The notes: a model not told the origin generated them from the sequence alone. A DNA stretch of 64,000 bases from Xenoacremonium recifei (GCA_012184525.1 WOFQ01000028.1:310001-374000); one strand, 5' to 3'. Numbered from the stretch's first letter, positions 10,978 to 22,558 are shown. Numbers and translations are program-made.

Positions 10978-13454
10978 TTATATACCAATGAACCCATTGT
11001 CTGCGAAATTCCATAGCATAGGATCAGTCTGCGTTGAAATATCTCCATCAAAGCCCATACCATTCCCGAAATCTGTAACTCCGGGTAAAAAAGACCCGAA
11101 TAAATACCCTTCAATGGTAGGGATTGTTGATCCATCGCTATGTATCCCTGAACTCTCTCCATACATGTCTAAGAAGGGCATGTTGTCGAAGCCATGTCCA
11201 GAGTTGTCCGGGCTGGGTTGGCCATTGCTCCTGAAGAAAGACAACTGTGGCTGACTTGAAATTGGCACTGAGTCAACGCTGCCTGGCTCCGTCAGAGGAA
11301 ATTGCTGTTCAGCGTTGTCCCTAGTTGTATGCGTCGCACTCGATGACTTTCGATGATTTCCCCTGTTCCAAAGCTTCTTGAGCATCCTGCTATAACCACG
11401 GCAGACATGTGAACCTTCCGATGAAGCTTTCTCCATTGCCGAGACAAAGGACAGTGCCAAGCCTTTCACTTCGCGGCTTTGAACAGTATTTGAGAAGACG
11501 TTGGCATGCTGAGCCTTATAAAGAAAGACTGCTGCATAAATACCGTATCTATAAACTTATATCAGAGTCCATTGTCCACGCCGAGGGATAAGGACTCACA
11601 AGAAGTAGCGAGAAGGCAAATAACACAGTACGCCCTGTGGATCGAGGCCATTTAATAGGCTCAGTAAGTTCATTGCTGCTGTGATAGCGTCAAATACATA
11701 TTTTCCATCTGGTGATGACATGATTCCACAGGGAAACGGGTCTCCCGAAGGCGAACTCTCAATTCGTCTCCCAGAGAACCGTGGTGGTTGTCTTTGCGAG
11801 GCCCGTGTCAGAACTGCTTGAAAAGAGAAGGCATTGACGTAGAGACAAATGTACTCATATGTCAATAACAGCGTAGTCTTGATGTTGTGAGGTAGCTTCA
11901 GATTACTCCAGGTCGTGTTCCAGGCCGTAGCCGCTCGTAAGAAGTCATCCAGATAGCGTGAGTAATCTCCATCATAAATCATCATGAGGGTTCTCTCAGA
12001 TGACGAATAAAGAACTCCATGGGCGTTGTATAGTATCTGTATTAGTTCTAGGTTGGCTTGTAGCACAGATGCATCATCCTGATCTTTGACTCCAGGAATA
12101 GGCTGCAGGGTTGGGAAATCTTGGGCTGTAAATCTTGTGGACAAGGCCGGACCTCGAGACCAGAATGACTGGCCCAATCGAACAGAGATTTGGCGATCAG
12201 CCAAGTAAACAACTATCGGTAATATTCAGTATACATTTTCTTTTACGGACATATATGTGCTTACAAGCCCAGATGAGCCGGTTCTGCTCTTGCCTTGTGT
12301 CTGATTCTTTGCTACCAGAGTTTCGAAATGCCCCTCTATCAAGGTGCAAAAGATAGCCTTGTCTTATAGCCAGGCCTACCAATGACCACGCTGTCCTATC
12401 CTCATTAAAGAGGTTCTTTGGTGTCCCAGTGGTCAATCCCATCTGAGTATGTGGCAGCCATTCAGATAGAAGTAATAGGCCCTCGACCGTGCGGGGGGTT
12501 TGAGCCCAGGGATGCGCAAGAACCACTTCAAGCAAGAGACGTTGCGTGTGATCCCAGCAGTATCTATGGGTAAGAGCGTGGTTTGGCGAATCTCTAGAAG
12601 CAATCGTGAGGATTACTGTGAGAAGAAAATACTCAGATCTCTGTATTTTCTCCATTGCTAGCGGCCCTATTAAAAAAGAAGGGACAATCGGAAAGTACGG
12701 ATGGTAATTCTGGGAATATCTAGCTTATTAAAACAAGATTCTAAACCTGGGAAGTTACTCACATGTGAAGCAGTTCTGGGAGAACCCCCGGGTGTATCAA
12801 TCCCCTCTGGACCAATTCGTAATCGTCAAGGACCGTCGTCGATGGTTTGCGGTGAGTCAAAACTTGAGCAGCATCCATAGGAGCTGTATTATCCATGTGG
12901 CCAGGAGATGCCGAGTTTGAAACATTGAGTGCGTAATCGGTATTGACCAGGTGACTTCTGTCTGGGGACGGCCGATAACTTGTCGGTGCGATTGATGGTA
13001 CCTCCCCAGAACGAACTAGGATTTGTAGAGCGTCTGAGGGGTTTCTCAGTTCAATTTCGATGCTGTCACTTGACGTAGGATCATCATACTCTTGATCTGC
13101 GATGTCAACCGGAGTTTTCGATGTCGTAATACGGCTACCGTTGGAAGCCAGCTGCTGAACCCGGGAAGATCTTTTTGACTGCCTCGTCGCGGCCCCCGGT
13201 GTACCTAAGCTCGGCTTCGTTCTCCTATGGGATCGAAAGTCTCCACCTCGTCGGGATTCTACCAGAATACATTCTTTTCCTAAGTCATGGCAAGAGACGC
13301 AGGGTGCTTTCTTCGGTTCCCCGACACCGTCGCTGCAAAGCATTAGCAGGATGGCCGTAGAATAGAGTAGATTCTCTCACAGATTACACCTTGTCTTACG
13401 TTGTCGGCATCTCAAGCATGCCCGAGAAGACCTTTTGCCGGTTCCCGGTGTCAT
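10978..13454 (-). CDS. Zn2Cys6 transcription factor with fungal-specific regulatory domain
   Basis: Predicted 760-residue regulator. Exons are 13381-13454, 12763-13332, 12265-12719, 11600-12212 and 10978-11548. The first intron (13333-13380) splits the zinc cluster. With donor GTGAGA and acceptor TTTGCAG the six cysteines appear at residues 13, 16, 23, 36, 39 and 46 in C-x2-C-x6-C-x12-C-x2-C-x6-C order. The x12 loop is longer than usual. The start at 13454 (MTPGTGKR) is the only ATG in that frame near the cluster. After a Ser/Pro-rich linker comes the fungal transcription-factor domain: NYHPYFPIVPSFL, RLIWAFVYLADRQISVRLG (carrying the family DRxxSxxLG-like motif), then a helical region and a Gln/Ser/Asn-rich tail. 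It lies between two methyltransferase genes and divergent from the dioxygenase, so it may control them; that is inference. Confidence 0.86.
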
Positions 13455-13959
13455 ACCAGTTCAGAGACAACGTCGTGATGTTTGTCGGGTCGGCAATAGA
13501 AACAGAGATTCGCATAATTGACCCGATGGTGTAATGCCCCGCTCCTGAAGTGTGGCCAGACAGAAATCGTTCTCCAATCACTCTGTCCAAAGAACTCAGT
13601 TACCTGAATGGCCTGTACGAGAATTTAAGGCAACCGTTCTATTATTCTTCATAAATGGATTAATGAAAGAGAAGAGTTCACTGTGGGTTTGCCTCCCAGA
13701 ATCCTTTCGCCCTAATGCTTCTCCTCCAGGAACCCCGCACTTCGGATGACCCTATCCTTACAGCCTACGTGAGACAACTTACGAGAACCAGGGGCTGACT
13801 TGAGAAAGACTACAGCTTATATATTAGTCACGAATATACCAAACACCATCTTCTTGAGATATGGTAACCAGTTCTTAATATTCTTCTTCTTTCAGGTCGT
13901 CTTTAAAAGTGGAAGTAATTCATTATGATGCTGGTCTCTTAACGCAACATCATCAAATC

Positions 13960-14017
13960 ATCGGCTATAGTCGGGAATGAATGTATCGGCTATGGATATC
14001 GGCACATTTCCATCGGC
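13960..14017 (+). repeat. Tandem ATCGGC motif array (4 copies in 58 bp)
   Basis: ATCGGC occurs at 13960-13965, 13985-13990, 13998-14003 and 14012-14017, all in one orientation. The first two share the longer ATCGGCTAT. They end 42 bases upstream of the TATA box of the dioxygenase gene. Likely operator half-sites for a CGG-binding regulator; direct evidence of binding is absent. Confidence 0.55.
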
Positions 14018-14059
14018 AATAGTTCGAGGGCATTCATTTGCGATGCATGGATGAAGTGC

Positions 14060-14067
14060 TATAAAAG
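14060..14067 (+). promoter_or_regulatory. TATA box of the TauD-type dioxygenase gene
   Basis: TATAAAAG lies 102 bases before the ATG at 14162, an excellent consensus match at a usual fungal distance. Confidence 0.6.
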
Positions 14068-14161
14068 GACTACGTCGAGACCAATTCGTTGCTTACCCTC
14101 AATCTAAGCGTTCGATAGAGATCAGTCTTGGTCCTTCTAACGATTCCCCTTCATATCCACC

Positions 14162-15231
14162 ATGTCCAGCTCACTCACGCAGACAATGACAATTGCACCC
14201 AGCATCAAGTTTAAAGAACTTAAAAATGGCTTTGGGGCAGAAATCTGCGGATGGGATCTATCCAAAGGTGTTGATGAAGCATCCTTCCGCCAACTACGGG
14301 ATCTAATCACTAAGGTATGTATGTCATTGAATGGCCTCTCTTGATAGCAACTAATGCTAGATCCCAGTACGGATTTGTCATTCTGCGCAATACTCAACTG
14401 AATGACGACACACACGTTGCGTTAGCCCGAATGTTCGGTGAACTCGATGACGTGAAACCCTACGTCGCAGCCGGTCGTAAGAACAGACTCAAATACGATG
14501 AGCTTTTTGACGTCAGCAACGTCGAGGAGGACGGATCTCTAGTCGATTCAGACAGCCCACGCGGTCAAGCAAACAAGGTGTGTTCTCTGATGTAATTTAC
14601 GCCGTTGCTAACCAACGAGCACTAGGGGAATGCATTGTTTCATGTCGATTCGAGCTTCAACCCTCGCCGGGCTGGCTACTCATTGCTGCTAGCTCACGAG
14701 CTGCCTCCGCCTGGTAACGGAGGAAATACTGCGTTCGCTGATACCAGACGTGCGTATGATGATCTTGACCAAGATACGAAAGACGATCTTTTGAAGAATG
14801 ACTACATCGCCGCACATTCTATCTTACACTCAAAGGAGCTGGGAGCTCCCCGGCATTTCGCTCATATGAACCCCGAAGACTATCCGATGGGCCGCCACAA
14901 GCTTTTGCAAAAACACGAGCCATCAGGTCGTCTAAATCTTTACATTGCTGCTCATATCCATCATATTGAAGGTCTTGATCCAGCTCAGTCTCAGGCATTG
15001 TTCAATAAGCTATATGAGCACTGCAAGCAAGACAAGTATGTTGTCGAGGTGGAATGGAGGAATACCGGGGATATGGTTATCTGGGATAACACCTGCGTAA
15101 TGCACAGAGCAATGGAAGGTAGCTACGAAGGGAAGTACAGGCGAGATATGAGACGGGCCACAGTGCATGACTCCAGTTCTTTGGCTTGGGGGCTGAATGA
15201 GCACTCAGATATTAGGCAGGGACTCCCCTGA
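14162..15231 (+). CDS. TauD/TfdA-family Fe(II)/2-oxoglutarate dioxygenase
   Basis: Predicted 322-residue dioxygenase that would couple 2-oxoglutarate decarboxylation to hydroxylation of a small, often sulfonated or carboxylated substrate. Exons are 14162-14314, 14368-14577 and 14626-15231, all in phase 0. The iron facial triad is visible: H127 and D129 in LFHVDSSF, and the distal H281 in TCVMHRAMEG. The 2-oxoglutarate-binding Arg is in RRDMRRATV about 13-17 residues later. FGAEICGWDLSKGV near the N-terminus and YGFVILRNTQL after the first intron are typical of the family. The length fits the 2,4-D/taurine dioxygenase group, many of which in fungi are catabolic or sit in metabolite clusters. 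It diverges from the Zn2Cys6 gene and converges with the second methyltransferase gene. The substrate is not inferable. Confidence 0.9.
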
Positions 15232-15625
15232 TTAGAAAAGCCTGATCAGCCTATTTAGCTGCTTTCCCAAAAGCTGTAAGCATCAGATTTATGACAGTAT
15301 TAACGTTGAGGAATACCTTTTCCGATTGCTGTCTTCAACTCAGCCACAACCTTCATCTATGATCCAACTATTCTTCGTACAAAAAGATGGTCTTGTGAGT
15401 CTTACCACGGCGAAGAACAGTTTGAAGCTCAAAAGATGCCTCCAATTTATTATGTGGCTTAACCCTCTAGACCTAGAGTCATGCTCCTCTAAGACCTACT
15501 GTAATCGCTTAGTATGAATGTGTAACATTGTAGCTCTCCGCTCTCTTTCATCGTGCTTTGTTGAAAAGCAAGTCAGAGGGAGCAGTTTGTCAGTGAGGAC
15601 AATTGACTCGTAGGGGGTTTTTCTT
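15232..15625. other. Convergent 3' intergenic region
   Basis: About 390 bases between the 3' ends of the dioxygenase and second methyltransferase genes. No gene or clear structured element is seen. Confidence 0.6.
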
Positions 15626-17113
15626 TCACGATGAGCCTGGCTTCTGGCCCCAGATGAAGCGGACTGCCATATAACCGTGAATAGTCCTACTGCGCAAGGC
15701 CTTACGCAAGCCCATGAGGAAAATCTCATACTCGTTCATATCCCAATTCAGCATGTTCCACAAGCGAAGGGTATATCCTAAATGAGTATATCAGTGACAC
15801 AGGCTCTCAACAACTCGAATTGCGTCGGACAAGACGCCGTAGCCGAGGCACCTACCTTCAATGTCGTTCAGCATAGCGGCCTTAGTGATTTCTCCGATCT
15901 CTGCCAACTTCTTGTCTTTGGCCCATGGACCAATTGGGATCTTTATATGGACATTAGAAAGCGCACCGGTGGTTGGGTAACAAGTCGTACCTTATAATAA
16001 GTGTCCTGGATATTAATAAATCCAGCTGCTTCAAACCCTTTGTTCTGTAACCTGTCTCGCACAACGTGGAACGATCGCCCGAGGAGCTTGCCACCCTCCT
16101 CGTATAGCTTTGCCCACGTCCTCAAGACAGCTTCATTTTCGACAGTACCGTCATCGGAGAGGAACTCGGCGTCGAGCTCTGCTGATTGAACCCATCCCCC
16201 CGGGTTGCAGCATCGGTAGGCCTGCTTGAATAACTCCGTCCAATCGATGATCCCTCCAAAGAGATAGCGCATGTGGATAAAGTCGAATCTGTTGTCACTC
16301 CATGTCCATGGCTGAGTGGCATCATCAATTTCGAACTTGAGATTTGGCGGTGTCCAGTGAGGCTGGATAGGCGACAGATCGGTAGCGATAACCTCAGCTG
16401 CAGGATACTCGTCCGCAAAATCACTAAAAACGCATCAGTACTCTTTTCCGTGTCATTCAATATCGGTGGTAAGGTTTACATGGCCCAAATCCCTATTATA
16501 AACAAGGTTAGATAGACGTTAAGGTGATCAACGGATTTGATATCTTACCTGTGCCGGTACCAATATCGAGAGCAGACTTTAGTAATGTCGTTAAGCATTT
16601 TATCGTGTCTCAAGACGAGATACTAACCTTTACATCAGCTGGCACAGGTGCTTTCATCAGCTTCCCGTCCAAAAGAATAAGCAAATAGTGATGCCTTTCT
16701 ACTTTAGTACTCGTCTCAATCACAGACATTGGCATACTTACGTGAAATCTACAGATTCTTGCTGCTGATTATCATTTGGGGTGAAGTACTGGATATCAAG
16801 TCGATCGCTATGAAAGGTACGGCCTTTGATGGTCCTGTACTCCAAGATGCTCGTGGTAATGGAGGCTACAGAGCTGGATCTTTGTGCCGGTTTAGTCTTC
16901 GTGTCTTGCAAGGTGCTTATGACTCCTTACACATCATCTCCAACAGCAGAGTCAACCTCATCTGGGTCGTTCTGCGCAACAGGACCCGTCAGTATTCGCG
17001 ATTTTGAGTTGGGGGCTGGGTTTGCGGTGGGCATCTCCCAGCGGGCCAAGGTTGCATACCTCGTCGATAGGAGCCGGTACAAGCTCTGGCGCTGGGCTGG
17101 GATCGCTTGCCAT
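15626..17113 (-). CDS. LaeA-like SAM-dependent methyltransferase (second copy)
   Basis: Predicted 334-residue methyltransferase of the same group as the one at 9472-10852. Nine exons are needed: 17060-17113, 16931-16971, 16742-16873, 16628-16694, 16549-16576, 16480-16492, 15991-16423, 15856-15940 and 15626-15777; the sum is divisible by three. Motif I (LDIGTGTGIWAIDFADEYP) is spread over four exons, including one of 28 and one of only 13 bases. Next come VIATDLSPIQPHWTPPN, DFIHMRYLFGG and NPGGWVQSAELDAEF. The tail RTIHGYMAVRFIWGQKP resembles the usual end of the family. The N-terminus is Pro/Glu-rich and not conserved. The small exons are supported by frame and by reconstitution of motif I, but RNA evidence would be decisive. 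Substrate unknown. Confidence 0.82.
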
Positions 17114-17672
17114 GGTTTAGGTGATGCCGCCTGCAGTGATGGGACCGAGTGAAACGTTCTACAACACCGAATTAAATGATGGTTTATGGTAGGAAGAACC
17201 ACGCGATGTGAGGCGGGGTAACAGAGATGTTCATTATCATTGGACATGAGGTGAGCAGAGCTCGTGGCTCCAGTTGATTGGCCAAGCAACGAAACAGGAT
17301 CGACGGGGGTAGTGATCCTTGTAGATAGGGGATATACATAGTTTTCCTCCGTACGCGAGATATTCTTTATTTATTACCATCCAGTGAGAATCCTCTTTTT
17401 CGGAATTTGAAATGTTGAATTCCGCACCCACGAGTTTAGAAGTAGAGGAGAATTGCCTCAAGCTATACCACCTTAAAGTCAGTACCTTTCCAGACTCTTG
17501 GACATACGAAGATCTGCAGTAAACCGGCCAAGTGTAACAAACTTTTCGGAAAGCAGCAAACAGGCTTTAGGCTTTAGTTATCTCTTCGACTGCAATCCTG
17601 AAATACAGGCTAGTAAAGCAATACAGCATATCGCGATCATCGCTCTCACAGCCCGCAAGTCTCGCCCCCCTA
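17114..17672. other. Intergenic region
   Basis: About 560 bases holding the promoter of the second methyltransferase gene and the 3' flank of the GH51 gene. Nothing else is recognised. Confidence 0.6.
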
Positions 17673-19709
17673 TCAAGTAGAGACTGAGAATACTGTAACC
17701 CCCCATGCTGGGATAACAAAAGTATATCCATCAGTTGCGCTGCCGATCACCGTTGTTTGTTTCGGAGTAACGCTGACGATACCGGGATAGTTTGAAACCG
17801 TCGCCGAGCCGCTCACCGTGCTCAGTGTGCCATCTCCCGTAAAGGTCTCGTCTGCGAACATCACAGTAATGTTCTGGTCCGTATCACCATAATTGGCAAG
17901 CTTCACCAGGAAAGTATCATTCGATTTAGATGATGCCACCCAATAGACCGGTCCGAAGTCACTGTCAGTTGTCACAGGCAAGATCGTATCTCCGCGGTGG
18001 GCCGAGAAGAGGTATTGAACCCAGAAAGACGTGCTTCCAGTGATGGAGCCAACAGTCGAGTTCAACCCAAATAAATCAGGCTTCTATCATCAGTTCTGTA
18101 CCGCATGACACGGGGTAGTGAACTTACCGACCACTCAGCCATGTCGTAGTGCTCCAACAAGGGCGCAAAACTGGCCATCTTCACAATATCACTATTTCTC
18201 TCCATGCCAATCATATACACTGCCTCTGAAACGCTTCCCTGCATGTTACTCCAGTACGTCGTGCTGCCATCGTTTCCGGTGGTACTAGCATACTCACCCA
18301 CAAGAATTCCATACCCAGCAGAGCGATCTACATTGTCCCACTCGTTGAAAGCGGCCACAAACTCATCCGGAGACAGATAGTGGTGCTGGTCAACCCATGC
18401 GTCTGAGGGGAGAGGGGAGGGAAGACAGCCGGCCTCGGCCGTGGACGCAATAAGTTGAATATCAGGGTACGCACTATGGATAGCGTTGTAGATGTCCGTG
18501 AAGCGTGAGGCGTATGTGTCGCAAGAGAGGAAATCCTCATTCCCGATTTCGATGTAGTTCAAAGACAAAGGATTGGGGTATCCGTAGTCAGCTCTCAAGG
18601 CTCCAAGAGGGGTGGATGAATCACCAAGCAGGAACTCCAGCTCGTTTAGGATATCCTGAATGTATGGCTCCAGTGCATCACCAGTCACGACCTCGCCGCC
18701 CAGACTGAAACCCGCCCAGACGGCAAGTAGTGGCTCCATATTCATATCCACGCACCTATGATACTATTAGCACCAATCACGTCGTTTCTTGTTTTGATAT
18801 GCCCTCAACTGACCACTGAAAGTACTCTAGCAAACCTAGAGCATCGGTGTTTGGGTAACCCCAGTCACCCTGTCGTCCAGGCCGTAATTGGACAGGGCCA
18901 ATTGTCTCGTTCCATTTCCAACGGTCGTCAATCGTTGCTCCTTCGAGGTTATTTCCGCCGGGGAATCGCAGAAACGAAGGCTCAATTTGCTCCAGATACT
19001 CAGCCACGTCGTTGCGTAACCCGTTGTATCGACGATGATAAGTCGTAGGGAAAAGTTGAACAAGATCAAACCACAACGAAGATCCAGCGACTTTAGACGC
19101 ATCAAACGTGAGCGACCAGAGGTTATTTGACTCATAACTTTGGGCCGAAGAAAACGTTGTCTCATAGTAAGTCCACGCAGAAGAGTTGCTACTGACTGAC
19201 AGAGTTTTGGAGCCGTACACAGTTCCGCTAGGGCCGTAAAGCGACAGCACCACATCGCCGTCATAGTCACCTTTGATCCAGAAGTAGTTGGCATAGGTGT
19301 CTTCGTTGACAGGAACTCCAAGGTAGCCTTCGTTATAAAAGCCAACGTCACCAGTGGTCCCAGATGGGACTTTGACTTTAAGCGAGCTGAGAATCGCGGT
19401 TGAAAGAGGGGTATCTGCGTCAACAGACAAAGAAACTGACCCTACAGCTCCGTAAGCTGTCAAATTTGGGCTAGTTCCTTGAAAGCCATTGTTGCGCAGC
19501 AGCTGTCCGTGGATACCTCCATCGCCAGAGTTGTTGATATCCTTCATATTCGTCAGCTTAGAAACGCAGACTCGAAGTTTATAACTTGCCTCAAACATAA
19601 TTCCATACAGCGCGGGGCTTGAGGCATTGCCACCTGTTGACGAAACGCTCAGGGAAATGCCCTTAACTCCCAATGGGAGGGCCCATGCAAAAGCTTTGAG
19701 AAGATGCAT
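17673..19709 (-). CDS. GH51 alpha-L-arabinofuranosidase, secreted
   Basis: Predicted 627-residue glycoside hydrolase family 51 enzyme that removes terminal alpha-L-arabinofuranosyl residues from arabinan or arabinoxylan; the length matches fungal AbfA-type enzymes. Exons are 19590-19709, 18814-19541, 18128-18755 and 17673-18080. The short hydrophobic N-terminus (MHLLKAFAWALPLG) is a likely signal peptide. The sequence shows ISLSVSSTGGNASSPALYGIMFE, then DINNSGDGGIHGQLLRNNGFQG, and FLRFPGGNNLEG before the catalytic barrel. The acid/base is E356 in IEIGNED and the nucleophile E437 in VGEYAST. The first intron (19542-19589) has a GC donor (GAG|GCAAGT) and is 48 nt long, so it can also be read through in frame. 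Retention would add 16 residues inside a conserved segment. Likely induced by arabinose polymers; no activator site was verified. Confidence 0.9.
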
Positions 19710-20744
19710 CCTAGCGTGGCGGTCAAGTTGGACCCCTGAATATCGCGAAGAGCTCCTTGGAACATCGCCTGAGGAATACTAGTGAGTCGGGGTTTAAGGA
19801 ACAATATATAGACCGCTTCCTTGTTTCTAAGGGTGTCACGCAAAGAAATACAAGGTTCCATGACACATATCGGCAAATAAAGACATACAACCGGGACCTT
19901 ATTGGGTCGCATATAGCGTGGGGTCACATGTGAGAAGATCGAACGAGTTCTCTTTGTATTTGTCCCGCACAAATAGCGATTCTTCAGTGAAGCTTGAAAC
20001 TTAGTGGATCGTGTCGATCAACTGACAAAGATGGCATGAGCCCCGGGTGAACCATCGTAGCTACGGCAAAGGTGCAGAACCTTCTATGGTATAACTGTTC
20101 ATTTTGCTCCATAATGTCGTTTGTCACTACTCCGCATGATAAATTAATTAATTCGTAGTTCACGCTATTCAACCCCATCTGGCCTAGCAGGCTCCCTGAA
20201 ACCTGCCGAGAAACCTTGATGACGAGGTCGAGATTTAGTAGAATAGTATGGGAATTGAGCTTTGCGGGGTCGAACCCCATAGTAAACAAGTCGCTCGGCC
20301 TCGGTAGTCATTCTCGCGAGTTGCGATCTGATTTAAACGCCCCAATAGCGGTCTTCTCTTTAAGCCACATCGGGAATCTCACCCGTGTCCCGCACAGAGG
20401 TTTGCTAGTACGAAGCAACGTCCTCTGGGGCCCCGCGGGGTTCTCGGCCGATGCGGGTAGAGGAACGTTATTTCAGGATAACCGCACCTATCTCGGGTTG
20501 TCATCGCCCCGATATCCTCGTATTAAAGCGTGCACCCGTCGATCATGGGATTTGGGAGAAGAAAACGTACCGAGGATGCAAGTATCTGGGGTTAGGAAAC
20601 TCCGAAACCCCTATCAGTCACATCATTCGTCTAGTAGCAGAAGGATTCAACTATAAACGTCAAAGTTATATGTAAAACGTCAAATCACTACATTTAAATA
20701 CATATAATCTAGACTCTAAGTCGCCCAAGTCTATGTTCCCGAAC
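19710..20744. other. Intergenic region
   Basis: About 1 kb between the GH51 start and the 3' end of the arylsulfotransferase gene. The left end holds a TATA-like box. The middle is GC-rich with short palindromes (for example CCCCGCGGGG near 20430). No gene is seen. Confidence 0.55.
19805..19810 (-). promoter_or_regulatory. TATA-like box of the GH51 gene
   Basis: TATATA lies 96 bases upstream of the GH51 start on the minus strand, at a plausible distance for a fungal promoter. Confidence 0.4.
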
Positions 20745-22558
20745 CTAAAGGAAGAAGAATGCAGTCAGCAAAACAAAGCCAAGTTTATACCTCATGTCTA
20801 CCCCATCAGCTCTGAATCCCCCTGCGGCACTATCACTATCACCTTCGGCCGGGTACTGCTCAGTGCTGCCATTTCCGGTAGGCACAGACATGCCAGCACT
20901 CGTGCTAAGCGTGTTTGTCTTCTCCATCGCAACAGTAACGTTGGGAATTTTTACAGCGTAGTCCACTTTGAACAATTCACCAGTGGAAATATCTACAACT
21001 GGTGTTGCTCCCAGGACGGTGCCGTTTTCGCCCAGTCCAGCAACGCGTGCATAGGTAGTCGAGTTGTGATCTGAGAGGTTGAAAGTTGTCTCAAATCCGT
21101 TCCGTGGTGATATCGCGACGGCTTTGCTGAATGTGTGCATGTCGTCTTTCGAGTCGGAAAGTAAAAGGAGCCAATTTGACACCATAAGGCCGTTCCAAGA
21201 GACGTGTATGGCATCAGCGACAGCAGATATGTTGGGGGACCACGTCGGCTCAGGGAACCAATAATCCTTCCACGTCCGATACACCACCAGATTATTATCG
21301 TCCTGGCTGCCCTCGGTGCCAACCATACCTCGTTGGATATCCAAGACGCAGTCGCCGGATTCGTTGTATTCTGTCCAGCCATAGTTCTCACCCCAGGCAA
21401 CGAGCACGTGGCCGTTATCCATCTTCTGCACACCACCGCGGGACGAGCTCAGCAGGCTCTGGGGGTGGTACCATTCATTGTACATTTTGACCGTCATTGC
21501 TTCTACATCGTACTCAACTTCGAGGCCTCTAGAGCAATTAGTACCATTGCAGAAGCCATTGACAAGCTGCGCATTGTCAAAAACAGTGAAGCGAGTATCC
21601 GTCGTATTGCCCCAAGCGCGGGCATCGTGCTGGTACGCGAACCAGGCAGCTCCCGGGCGGTCGCTGATGTCCTTGAACTGGTTGCGTTTTCCACCCATCA
21701 CCCATGTGACGTTACCAGTGGTGCCATTGATGCGAATGACGGCGCTCAAATGGCGATAGCTCGCGAGGTAATCTCCGTTGGGAAGCTGGGAAGGGTCAGT
21801 GTTGGTCTTCAAGTGGATGGTCTTGAGCATACTTTTTTGACGGAGTTCTGATGGCAAAAGTCCCAAACGGAACCCTCGGAGTACGGAATGTACGAGTCCC
21901 ATGGGTTGAAGTAGTCCAGGACCGCAAACTCAAAGAGCACGTCGTTCGTCTTGGGGTCAATCTCTTGGATCTTGCAGTTGGCGACTTGGGCGTCGTCTGG
22001 TCCGCCATGACCCGTTAAGTTGACGGTCGCGGTCGGGCACGCGATGAGCAAAACAGTATTGTTGGCAGTGATGACGCCTTCGTGAGTATCGGGGGATACT
22101 CCTTTCAAGTCACCCTGTGGCACCACGGCGTACAGTTCGCCATAAGACTCGTTGAAGATGCGGAACTTAGCGCCCTCCAAGGCAGCGTAGACTCTTTTCC
22201 CATGAAATTGCCAGGTCTGGGTCGCTTGTGCCAGGGCCGTGTAGGAGAAATCCTGGTAAACGAGACTCAGGTCTTTGGACGAGAAGATGAAGGATCCCCA
22301 TGATCCATTCCATCCACCAGCAGTGAACAGGTACGGGGCAGCATCGGCGTCGAGTTCGTCGAAGTAGAAGCGGTTGATTTGCAGGAGAGGAGCCGTATAT
22401 TCAGCTGAATGGAATGTCTGGTTGGGCTCCCAGCCGTAAGCACCAGCCTGGTAAGCCTCCAAGTCAGTGCTGTAGGGCGCGTCCGCAGCAACGGGGCTAG
22501 CGCTGAACAGCCCCCAAGCCACCGCAGTGACGCCTGCAGCAGTGGAAAAGAACCCCAT
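20745..22558 (-). CDS. Arylsulfotransferase-fold (ASST, fungal type) secreted protein, probable GPI anchor
   Basis: Predicted 588-residue secreted protein of the fungal arylsulfotransferase-like beta-propeller family. Exons are 21833-22558 and 20745-21785, with a 47-nt GT-AG intron. The start at 22558 gives a classic signal peptide (MGFFSTAAGVTAVAWGLFSASPVAAD). A longer in-frame start at 22684 would bury it and is rejected. Family marks are SRHLSAV-like SYRHLSAVIRIN, VTWVMGGKRNQFKD, AWFAYQHDARAWG, and SRGGVQKMDNGHVLVAWGENYGWTEY. Many N-glycosylation sequons are present. The C-terminus is a Ser/Gly-rich stretch followed by a hydrophobic end (YKLGFVLLTAFFFL), which suggests GPI attachment. Bacterial ASST transfers sulfate between phenols. 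Activity of the fungal branch is largely unproven, so the name describes fold rather than reaction. Confidence 0.85.

Larger units (their letters stand above)
13455..14161. promoter_or_regulatory. Divergent promoter region of Zn2Cys6 regulator and TauD dioxygenase
   Basis: About 700 bases between two divergent starts. It carries four copies of ATCGGC in the same orientation at 13960, 13985, 13998 and 14012, followed by a TATA box at 14060. CGG triplets of this density are candidate Zn2Cys6 half-sites. Confidence 0.6.

Noticed and set aside
8560..17113. Classical secondary-metabolite cluster with a PKS, NRPS or terpene backbone
   Set aside because: No backbone enzyme is encoded in this region or elsewhere in the window.
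20264..20281. GGTTCGA-like B-box on the minus strand, as in a tRNA gene
   Set aside because: No matching A-box, acceptor stem or cloverleaf can be folded from the flanks; the T-arm stem does not pair.
20216..20656. 146-residue plus-strand frame upstream of GH51
   Set aside because: No family resemblance; lies in a promoter-like region with short palindromes.
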